A stretch of 5,597 nt of DNA from Allomuricauda sp. (lineage in GTDB: Bacteria > Bacteroidota > Bacteroidia > Flavobacteriales > Flavobacteriaceae). Below, in pieces: positions 1 to 5,104 of the stretch. The notes beneath the pieces are model-generated. The model did no database searches, was not told the DNA's origin, and was given only the letters and a program-made list of their open reading frames with translations. The position numbers and the translations under genes were made by a program. Each line of letters starts with the position of its first letter. Within the stretch, counting starts at the first letter, position 1. The stretch is from positions 1 through 5,597 of the forward strand of contig JANQOD010000014.1 in NCBI GenBank assembly GCA_028289745.1, given 5' to 3'.

Positions 1-60
1 ACGGCCACAATGGCCATTGGATTTTAAGTCCAACGTGTCTACCAATTCCACCACCCGAGC
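1..60 (-). tRNA. tRNA-Leu (anticodon UAA), 3' part beyond window edge
   Basis: On the minus strand the sequence begins with the 7-nt acceptor strand GCTCGGG (60-54), then T8, a D arm with AATTGGTAGACAC, an anticodon stem TTGGA/TCCAA (33-29 with 21-17) and a 7-nt loop CTTAAAA. The anticodon is TAA (26-24), so it reads leucine UUA/UUG codons. After the anticodon stem comes the start of a long variable arm, GGCC-ATTGT-GGCC, as expected of class II tRNA-Leu. The T arm and acceptor 3' strand lie beyond position 1, so whether CCA is encoded cannot be seen. It follows tRNA-Gly on the same strand after 62 nt, and could be co-transcribed with it. Confidence 0.93.
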
Positions 61-79
61 GTTTCTTGGACTCATTTCT

Positions 80-114
80 AAAAAAAAACTCCACCCTTGG
101 TGACTGAGCGGAGT
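80..114 (-). terminator. Terminator-like hairpin with T run between tRNA-Gly and tRNA-Leu
   Basis: Read on the minus strand, ACTC (114-111) and CACC (102-99) can pair with GGTG (95-92) and GAGT (91-88), with AAG as the loop and an 8-nt bulge on the 5' side. A run of T follows directly (88-80, nine T). The inner CACC/GGTG stem is perfect but only 4 bp, and the outer stem uses bases of the neighbouring palindromic repeat. It lies after tRNA-Gly and before tRNA-Leu, so it could end or attenuate transcription between them. The stem is weak and bulged, so this is a candidate only. Confidence 0.35.
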
Positions 115-121
115 CGAAGTA
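101..121. repeat. Short palindromic intergenic repeat (GACTGAGCGGAGTC type)
   Basis: The core GACT-GAGCGG-AGTC (102-115) has 4-bp inverted ends and is followed by GAAGTA. From memory, CTTCGACTCCGCTCAGTCACC-like sequences recur in intergenic DNA of many Flavobacteriia, like REP elements. It sits only 2 nt from the 3' end of tRNA-Gly. Its repeat status rests on family memory, not on a second copy in this window. Confidence 0.5.
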
Positions 122-122
122 G

Positions 123-195
123 AGCGAAAAACGGGATTGGATCCCGCGACCTCCACCTTGGCAAGGTGGCGCTCTACCAACTGAGCTATTTTCGC
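123..195 (-). tRNA. tRNA-Gly (anticodon GCC)
   Basis: This is a complete 73-nt cloverleaf on the minus strand. The acceptor stem GCGAAAA/TTTTCGC is fully paired (195-189 with 130-124), followed by discriminator T (123). The D arm is GCTC-AGTTGGTA-GAGC and the anticodon stem is CCACC/GGTGG, with loop TTGCCAA and anticodon GCC (162-160), reading GGC/GGU. The T stem is GCGGG/CCCGT with one G-T pair. No CCA is encoded; CT follows the discriminator. The T loop is unusual: it reads ATCCAAT rather than the usual TTCRAAT, so T54 is A and purine 57 is C. A decayed second copy lies 24 nt upstream in transcription order, and tRNA-Leu lies downstream. The identity is secure; full function is less so because of the T loop. 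Confidence 0.92.
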
Positions 196-219
196 AAATG
201 CCACGAAATAGCTTTAAAA

Positions 220-282
220 AGCGAAAACCATCACTGAGTTTTGGCGCTCTACTCCCGATGGTTATCGGGAAGCTATTTTCGC
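220..282 (-). pseudogene. Degenerate tRNA-Gly copy disrupted by a palindrome
   Basis: On the minus strand this begins GCGAAAATAGCT (282-271) and later has GTAGAGCGCCA (252-242), both identical to the intact tRNA-Gly at 123-195. It ends with TTTTCGC plus T, the same acceptor 3' strand and discriminator. Between the first two blocks, the six bases CAGTTG of the D loop are replaced by the 18-bp palindrome at 253-270. The anticodon stem-loop, variable region and T arm are gone, replaced by about 14 unrelated bases (228-241). With no anticodon it cannot act in translation. It is best explained as a tandem duplicate of tRNA-Gly that decayed. It may still be transcribed, since it lies between the intact tRNA and the only promoter-like sequence I found. 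Confidence 0.75.
253..270. repeat. Perfect 7-bp inverted repeat inside the tRNA-Gly remnant
   Basis: TCCCGAT-GGTT-ATCGGGA is a perfect 7-bp hairpin with a 4-nt loop. Alignment to the intact tRNA-Gly shows that it exactly replaces the six D-loop bases, with matching tRNA sequence starting immediately on both sides. CCCGATGGTTATCGGG-like palindromes occur in other flavobacterial genomes as far as I recall; this window has only one copy. Confidence 0.6.
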
Positions 283-322
283 ATGTTATATAAGAACAAA
301 AACACCTTTTTATCGACGCGGG

Positions 323-342
323 CCTGTCTGCCGATAGGCAGG
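323..342. repeat. Palindromic repeat CCTGTCTGCCGATAGGCAGG
   Basis: The inner hairpin is CTGCC-GATA-GGCAG (328-341), a perfect 5-bp stem. The ends CCTG and CAGG (323-326, 339-342) are also complementary, so alternative pairings are possible. I recall CCTGCCTATCGGCAGACAGG-like elements as frequent intergenic palindromes in Flavobacteriia. It lies upstream of the tRNA cluster, directly next to a promoter-like box at 345-352, so a transcript from that box would begin inside it. Confidence 0.55.
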
Positions 343-344
343 TG

Positions 345-371
345 CAAATTTAAAATAATTCTTTGAATCAA
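345..371 (-). promoter_or_regulatory. Candidate Bacteroidota-type promoter for the tRNA cluster
   Basis: On the minus strand TAAATTTG (352-345) matches the Bacteroidota -7 box TAnnTTTG exactly. A TTG (371-369) lies 16 nt upstream as a possible -33 element; this spacing is slightly short for the known consensus. The box is about 62 nt upstream of the tRNA-Gly remnant and 150 nt upstream of the intact tRNA-Gly. No better candidate was found nearer to the tRNAs. Confidence 0.35.
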
Positions 372-460
372 AAAGAACTTTTGGTGAAAACCTTTTATGC
401 CCGTGCTTTAGAGTCTGTTTAGGAATTTGTGATTGGAGTTTTTATAGGTCATTTTTGATG

Positions 461-518
461 CATTATGAGGCAAAATTTTTAGGCATGACCCATGGTTACG
501 GTTCAAAATTTTAGGCTC
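461..518. repeat. Repeat-like block with two CAAAATTTT-AGGC copies next to the mutS stop
   Basis: CAAAATTTTTAGGC (471-484) and CAAAATTTTAGGC (504-516) are near-identical direct repeats differing by one T. Between them TGACC-CAT-GGTTA (486-498) forms a small dyad with one G-T mismatch. The block lies just after the mutS stop codon. The rest of the non-coding stretch 283-518 shows no open reading frame, tRNA or strong terminator; it holds only the palindrome and the promoter candidate listed separately. This could be a dispersed intergenic element or the 3' trailer of the mutS transcript. Confidence 0.35.
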
Positions 519-3140
519 TTATGATGAGGCCCTTTTCTTTTTGGTAAGCAGGCGCTTGATCTCATTGAGCTTCATCAAGGCCTCGACCGGGGTCAAGGTA
601 TCGATGTCAAGGTGCAATATCTCTTCTTTGATCTCTTCGAGCAAGGGATCGTCAAGGTTGAAAAAGCTCAGCTGCATTTCTTGGTTCACCTTTTGTAAGG
701 TATCGGTCATCTCTTCACTACTATGTGATTTTTCAAGCTTCTTGAGAATTTTATTCGCTTTTTGTACCACTTGCTGGGGCACGCCCGCCATCTTCGCCAC
801 ATGTATGCCGAAACTATGTTCACTGCCACCCGGAACCAATTTTCGTAGAAAAAGCACAGTGTCTTTAAGTTCTTTGACCGAAACGTTGTAATTCTTGATA
901 CGGCCAAAGGTTTCGGTCATCTCGTTCAGTTCATGGTAGTGGGTGGCAAAAAGTGTTTTGGCGCGAGAAGGGTGCTCGTGCAGGTATTCGGCAATGGCCC
1001 AAGCTATTGAAATACCGTCATAGGTACTGGTGCCACGCCCAATTTCATCGAGTAGCACCAGACTGCGCTCTGAAAGGTTGTTCAAAATAGAGGCCGTTTC
1101 GTTCATCTCTACCATAAAGGTCGATTCGCCCATCGAGATATTGTCACTGGCCCCGACCCGCGTGAATATCTTGTCGACCAGACCTATGGTGGCGTTTTCT
1201 GCGGGCACGAAACTTCCCATTTGGGCGAGCAGCACGATAAGGGCCGTCTGTCGTAGAATGGCCGATTTACCACTCATATTCGGCCCCGTGATCATGATGA
1301 TCTGTTGGTCATCGCGGTTCAGCAAGACATCATTGGCAATATAGCTCTCGCCCAAGGGCAATTGCTTTTCGATCACCGCATGCCTGCCACCCTCGATTCG
1401 AATTTGGGTCGAGTCATCAATTTCAGGGGCCGTATACCCGTTTTCTTTGGCCAATTGCGCAAATCCGCAAAGACAATCCAATTTGGCCAACAATCGGGCG
1501 GTTTGTTGAATGGGGCCAATATATTCTTGTAGCCATACCAACAGCTGTTCGAACAATTGCTGTTCAAGCTGTGCGATTCGTTCTTCGGCGCCCAATATCT
1601 TGGCCTCATATTCTTTCAGTTCTTCAGTGATGTAGCGCTCGGCATTTACCAAGGTCTGCTTGCGCACCCACGACTCGGGTACCTTGTCTTTATGGGTGTT
1701 GCGTACCTCGATGTAGTACCCGAATACATTGTTTGAGGATATTTTCAATGAAGAAATGCCCGTTTGCCCCATCTCACGTTCGAGCATTTGGTCGAGATAG
1801 TCTTTGCTGGAAAAGGCCAGGTCTCTCAATTCATCGAGTTCTTCTGAATTGCCCTCGGCTATGGTTTGACCCTTTAAGATGTTCACGGGAGCTTCTTCGT
1901 TCAGTATCTGCTTTACCTTTGCGCGAAGGGGCTCACAGGTATTGAGCTGTTGGCCAAGAGCGTTCAAGGTAGGGGATTGGCTTTGTTCCGTGGCCATTTT
2001 GATGGGCAAGGTGGCCTCAAGTGAATTCTTCAATTGCACCACTTCTTTCGGATTTATCTTGCCCGTGGCCAATTTCGAAACCAAGCGCTCTAGATCGCCC
2101 ATCTGTTTGATATGGTGCTGTAACTTTTCAAGCAAGGCCTCTTCAGGCACGAGATAGGAGACGATCGACAACCGTTCCTTTATTTTTTCTGGGTTCTTGA
2201 GCGGAAGTGCCAGCCACCGTTTGAGCAATCGGCCGCCCATGGGCGAAATGGTCTTGTCGATGATATCGAGCAGGGTCACCGCATTCTCGTGGGTCGAATG
2301 GTAGAGTTCAAGGTTGCGTATGGTAAAACGATCCATCCAAACGTATTCTTCTTCGGCAATACGCTGAAGCTTGCCAATATGTTGTAATTGGCGGTGCTGG
2401 GTCTCTGAGAGATAGTGCAGTACCGCACCTGAGGCGATGATGCCTTGGGCCAAATGGTCAATGCCAAAACCTTGAAGGCTCTTGGTCTTGAAATGGCTGT
2501 TCAAGCTTTCTTCTGCATAGTCGGTCTGAAAGATCCAATCTTCGAGAAAAAAAGTATGCCAATGGTTTCCAAATGATTCAATGAACTCTTGGCGATGGTC
2601 TTTCGACAACAATACCTCGTTGGGCGAAAAGTTCTGCAAAAGTTTGTCGATCTGTTCGGTACTGCCCTCTGAAGTGAGAAATTCACCAGTGGAAATATCC
2701 AAAAAAGAAATGCCCAATTTGTTCCTTCCGAAATGAACGGCCGCCAAAAAATTGTTGCTCTTCGCATTGAGAATGTCGTCGTTCAAGGCTACCCCCGGGG
2801 TAACCAATTCGGTCACGCCCCTTTTTACGATGGTCTTGGTACGCTTTGGGTCTTCAAGTTGATCGCATATGGCCACCCGTTCACCGGCCCGCACCAACTT
2901 GGGCAAATAGGTGTTCAACGAATGGTGTGGAAAACCGGCCAATTCGGTCTGGTCGCCCCCATTATTGCGGTGGGTGAGAATAATGCCCAAAATCTTTGAG
3001 GCCTTGACGGCATCTTCGCCAAAGGTTTCATAGAAATCACCCACCCGAAAGAGCAACAAGGCATCAGGATGCTTGGTCTTGATGGCGTTGTATTGTCGCA
3101 TCAAGGGGGTGGTCTTCTTGCTATTCTTTGTTGTTGCCAA
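519..3140 (-). CDS. mutS: DNA mismatch repair protein MutS
   Basis: MutS binds mismatches and small loops in newly copied DNA, then uses ATP to form a sliding clamp that recruits MutL. The protein is 873 residues, the usual size for MutS1. It carries the mismatch-reading F36-Y37-E38, a connector and lever/clamp core, and a C-terminal ABC-type ATPase with Walker A GPNMSGKS (619-626), signature STFMVEM, Walker B DE (698-699) with GRGTSTYDG, and the THYH motif near 733-736. QLSFF at 823-827 looks like a beta-clamp binding motif. The start is TTG at 3140: family similarity continues upstream of the first ATG (3101) as ATTKNSKKTTPLM, no other start lies nearby, and this choice puts Phe36 and Glu38 at the same numbers as in E. 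coli MutS. The only longer ATG-started frame would run antisense through trmH. mutL is not in the window. It is read divergently from trmH, with 93 bp between. Confidence 0.97.
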   Translation of the reverse strand: MATTKNSKKTTPLMRQYNAIKTKHPDALLLFRVGDFYETFGEDAVKASKILGIILTHRNNGGDQTELAGFPHHSLNTYLPKLVRAGERVAICDQLEDPKRTKTIVKRGVTELVTPGVALNDDILNAKSNNFLAAVHFGRNKLGISFLDISTGEFLTSEGSTEQIDKLLQNFSPNEVLLSKDHRQEFIESFGNHWHTFFLEDWIFQTDYAEESLNSHFKTKSLQGFGIDHLAQGIIASGAVLHYLSETQHRQLQHIGKLQRIAEEEYVWMDRFTIRNLELYHSTHENAVTLLDIIDKTISPMGGRLLKRWLALPLKNPEKIKERLSIVSYLVPEEALLEKLQHHIKQMGDLERLVSKLATGKINPKEVVQLKNSLEATLPIKMATEQSQSPTLNALGQQLNTCEPLRAKVKQILNEEAPVNILKGQTIAEGNSEELDELRDLAFSSKDYLDQMLEREMGQTGISSLKISSNNVFGYYIEVRNTHKDKVPESWVRKQTLVNAERYITEELKEYEAKILGAEERIAQLEQQLFEQLLVWLQEYIGPIQQTARLLAKLDCLCGFAQLAKENGYTAPEIDDSTQIRIEGGRHAVIEKQLPLGESYIANDVLLNRDDQQIIMITGPNMSGKSAILRQTALIVLLAQMGSFVPAENATIGLVDKIFTRVGASDNISMGESTFMVEMNETASILNNLSERSLVLLDEIGRGTSTYDGISIAWAIAEYLHEHPSRAKTLFATHYHELNEMTETFGRIKNYNVSVKELKDTVLFLRKLVPGGSEHSFGIHVAKMAGVPQQVVQKANKILKKLEKSHSSEEMTDTLQKVNQEMQLSFFNLDDPLLEEIKEEILHLDIDTLTPVEALMKLNEIKRLLTKKKRASS

Positions 3141-3160
3141 ACCGTAAAAAGGTATTTTAG

Positions 3161-3211
3161 CCGAAAATATGGTTTTACCGACCCCCTGAAAATTTTTGTT
3201 GATATTTTCGG
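3161..3211. promoter_or_regulatory. Divergent mutS/trmH control region with 10-bp inverted repeat
   Basis: CCGAAAATAT (3161-3170) and ATATTTTCGG (3202-3211) are a perfect 10-bp inverted repeat inside the 93-bp gap between the two start codons. Each arm contains TATTTTCG facing outward, one mismatch from the TAnnTTTG -7 box. They end 21 nt before the mutS TTG and 23 nt before the trmH ATG, so they could be paired divergent promoters. No convincing -33 TTG was found for either. A protein-binding dyad is an alternative. Confidence 0.35.
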
Positions 3212-3233
3212 GGCAATAGTTGAAAAAATACGT

Positions 3234-3770
3234 ATGCGCAAATTGCGAAATGAAGAATTGTACCGTTTGGATGTCGCCGCTTTCAAGGGTGCCGAAAAAA
3301 TTCCGGTGGTCATTGTGCTCGACAACATCCGTAGTTTGAACAACATCGGTTCGGTTTTCAGAACCGCCGATGCTTTTTTGGTCAAAAAGATATACCTCTG
3401 TGGTATCACGGCCAAGCCCCCGCACAAAGACATTCGAAAAACGGCCTTGGGGGCCACTGAAAGCGTTAATTGGGAATATCGGGAAGATATACTCAAGCTG
3501 GTTGACGAACTGAAGCTTCAAAACATAAAAATAGTGGCCGTAGAACAGGCTGAAGGGGCGACCATGCTCAATTCGTTCAAGGTAGATGGCGGCCAAACCT
3601 ATGCCCTGATCTTCGGCAATGAGGTGATGGGCGTACAGCAAGAAGTGGTCACGGTAAGTGACGTAGTGCTTGAGATCCCCCAGTACGGTACCAAACATTC
3701 ACTTAATATTTCGGTCTGTGCGGGAGTGGTCGTTTGGGATATTTGGTCAAAACTTCAGGGCCTAAAATAG
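3234..3770 (+). CDS. TrmH/SpoU-family RNA 2'-O-methyltransferase
   Basis: This predicted SPOUT-class enzyme transfers a methyl group from S-adenosylmethionine to a ribose 2'-OH in tRNA or rRNA; the exact target cannot be told from sequence. The protein has 178 residues, a single catalytic domain without a long N-terminal RNA-binding extension. Motif 1 is NNIGSVFRTADAF (36-48) with catalytic-type Asn37 and Arg43. Motif 2 is LIFGNEVMG (125-133). Motif 3 is IPQYGTKHSLNISVCAG (148-164), forming the knotted cofactor site with Asn158. The ATG at 3234 starts MRKLRNEEL, which fits short flavobacterial TrmH-like proteins; a longer frame from 3069 overlaps mutS and adds non-family sequence. It ends just before a hairpin terminator. 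I give no symbol because trmH, trmL and rlmB assignments need target evidence. Confidence 0.93.
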   Translation: MRKLRNEELYRLDVAAFKGAEKIPVVIVLDNIRSLNNIGSVFRTADAFLVKKIYLCGITAKPPHKDIRKTALGATESVNWEYREDILKLVDELKLQNIKIVAVEQAEGATMLNSFKVDGGQTYALIFGNEVMGVQQEVVTVSDVVLEIPQYGTKHSLNISVCAGVVVWDIWSKLQGLK

Positions 3771-3771
3771 A

Positions 3772-3798
3772 AAAACCCTGACATGAAGACAGGGTTTT
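3772..3798. terminator. Hairpin terminator between convergent trmH-like gene and folK-dnk
   Basis: AAAACCCTG (3772-3780) and CAGGGTTTT (3790-3798) form a perfect 9-bp stem with a 9-nt loop, starting 2 nt after the trmH-like stop codon. Read on plus, the stem ends in TTTT. Read on minus, it ends in TTTTT, so it could work in both directions, as suits convergent genes. The rest of the gap to 3889 is AT-rich with no gene. Confidence 0.8.
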
Positions 3799-3889
3799 GC
3801 ATATAGTTTGAGTTAGTTAGTTTCAGTAAAACTGGTTGCTAATAAAATAAAACCAATCGTTATATGCAAGTAAAATTCACAAAACTTTG

Positions 3890-5035
3890 TTAAGAAAAAA
3901 GCGTGGCAATCTTAAGTTGCAGTTGTTCCAAGATGGTTTCATAGTCGGTTTCATCGGCCACAAAGTCAAGTTCATCTAAGTTGATGACCATGGTGTTCTG
4001 CTCTGATAGCCCCTTGATGAAGACAAGATAGCCCCGGTTGATCTTTTCTAAATAGCCCGCCTCAATGTTGAGTTCATACTGTCGCCCCCGCTTCTTTATA
4101 TTTTCGAGCAAACGTTCAGGACTTTGATAGAGAAAAACATACAGATCCGGTTTTTTGACCTCTTTGTACATAAAATTGAACAGTTTGCGGTACAGGTTGA
4201 ACTCTTCTTTTTGCAGCGTTATTTGGGCAAAGATGAGCGACTTGAAGATATCGTAATCACTGACCAAAAAATTCTTGAAAAGGTCAAGCTGGGTGGTGTC
4301 GTCCATGAATTGTTGGTACCGGTCGGCCAAAAATGACATTTCCAACGGAAAGGCATAGCGCGAGGGGTCATCATAAAATTTGGGTAGAAAAGGGTTGTCG
4401 GCAAAACGTTCCAATACCAATTTTGCATTGAAATCGTGTGCGATTTTTTTGGTCAAAGTGGTCTTGCCCGCCCCGATATTGCCCTCGATGGCCATGAACT
4501 GTAACTGTGAAAAAAGAGCCGTTCGCGAGGCATACAACTTGAAAGGCTGTTTTTGCATCTCGCTTTTGTCAGTACACTGTTGCAACAGGTTGCGGGTATC
4601 TTTTTTGAATATGGGATGATAAAATTGGGGTGCTATGTCGGCCAAAGGCTTCAGCACAAAACGTCGATTGGCCATTTCAGGATGTGGAACGGTCAAAATA
4701 GCGGTGCTGATAATCTCTTTGCCATAATAAATGATATCGAGATCCAACGATCTTGCCCCAACGTTTTTGCCGCCTGAGCGCACGCGACCGAATTTCCGCT
4801 CAATTTTTAGAAGGCTTTCGAGCAGTGCGTTCGGCGATAGATCGGTTTCGAGTTGAAGACAGGCATTGAAAAATGGTTCGCCATTGAAACCTATCGGGGG
4901 ATTTTCATAAACAGGGGATATTTTCAAGATTTTTCCGGCGTGTTTTGATAACTCAAAAATACCCTGTTGTAGCAAGTTGCGACGGTCGCCAAGATTACTG
5001 CCTATCGATAGGTATGCGATTTGTGCTTTGTCCAT
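3890..5035 (-). CDS. folK: Fusion of HPPK (FolK) and deoxynucleoside kinase
   Basis: This 381-residue protein joins two enzymes. Residues 1 to about 160 are 6-hydroxymethyl-7,8-dihydropterin pyrophosphokinase, which transfers pyrophosphate from ATP in folate synthesis. It shows GSNLGDR (12-18), PPIG (46-49), R95 and the metal-binding D98 and D100 in RSLDLD, and H118 and R124 in the VPHPEMANRR segment; each is offset by three from E. coli numbering. Residues about 178-381 are a deoxynucleoside kinase domain, which phosphorylates deoxynucleosides for dNTP salvage. It has P-loop GNIGAGKTT (185-193), a likely base E209 in LERFADNPF, and a LID-like KKRGRQYE (314-321). The usual DRS/ERS motif is replaced by SDYDIFKS (259-266). 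Linker residues 150-178 are polar. The start is ATG 5035, five residues before the HPPK fold; an upstream ATG at 5071 would cross the promoter region. No stop or frameshift separates the domains. Nucleoside preference cannot be read. Confidence 0.93.
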   Translation of the reverse strand: MDKAQIAYLSIGSNLGDRRNLLQQGIFELSKHAGKILKISPVYENPPIGFNGEPFFNACLQLETDLSPNALLESLLKIERKFGRVRSGGKNVGARSLDLDIIYYGKEIISTAILTVPHPEMANRRFVLKPLADIAPQFYHPIFKKDTRNLLQQCTDKSEMQKQPFKLYASRTALFSQLQFMAIEGNIGAGKTTLTKKIAHDFNAKLVLERFADNPFLPKFYDDPSRYAFPLEMSFLADRYQQFMDDTTQLDLFKNFLVSDYDIFKSLIFAQITLQKEEFNLYRKLFNFMYKEVKKPDLYVFLYQSPERLLENIKKRGRQYELNIEAGYLEKINRGYLVFIKGLSEQNTMVINLDELDFVADETDYETILEQLQLKIATLFS

Positions 5036-5060
5036 GATATGGTCAACAAAGTAAACAAAA

Positions 5061-5083
5061 CATTGTGACAATGGTTATCTTTG
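5061..5083. promoter_or_regulatory. sppA promoter box with adjacent 13-bp palindrome
   Basis: TATCTTTG (5076-5083) matches the Bacteroidota -7 box TAnnTTTG exactly on plus, 21 nt before the sppA ATG, giving a short leader. CATTGT-G-ACAATG (5061-5073) is a perfect palindrome around one central base, 2 nt upstream of the box, where an operator or activator site could lie. On minus, TACTTTG (5053-5047) lies 11 nt before the folK ATG and is one base short of the same box. No clear -33 TTG at normal spacing was found for sppA. Confidence 0.55.
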
Positions 5084-5104
5084 CGATTCAATTAAATGGG
5101 TACC

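Noticed and set aside
1..300. tRNA-linked integration site of a genomic island
   Set aside because: A partial tRNA-Gly copy beside the intact gene could suggest an att site, but it is a decayed whole copy with both acceptor strands, and no integrase or cargo gene is visible.
101..342. CRISPR array
   Set aside because: The palindromes differ in sequence, are not regularly spaced and have no spacers or cas genes nearby.
541..2999. Several plus- and minus-strand open frames of 60-120 codons within mutS
   Set aside because: They are out-of-frame shadows of mutS with no recognisable motifs, odd composition and no start-site support.
3069..3233. Longer plus-strand start for the TrmH-family gene
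   Set aside because: The extra 55 residues overlap the mutS 5' end and do not resemble the family; MRKLRNEEL at 3234 fits it.
3141..3698. Minus-strand N-terminal extension of mutS by 186 residues in the same frame
   Set aside because: It runs antisense through the well-supported TrmH-family gene, has no MutS similarity, and the MutS family begins at about 3140.
4124..4777. Small open frames overlapping folK-dnk in other frames
   Set aside because: They are shadows of the fusion gene, whose motifs cover the same bases in the correct frame.
5036..5071. Upstream ATG adding 12 residues to the folK-dnk fusion
   Set aside because: The added residues are not HPPK-like, and this start would run through the promoter-like box and palindrome; the ATG at 5035 is close to the conserved fold start.
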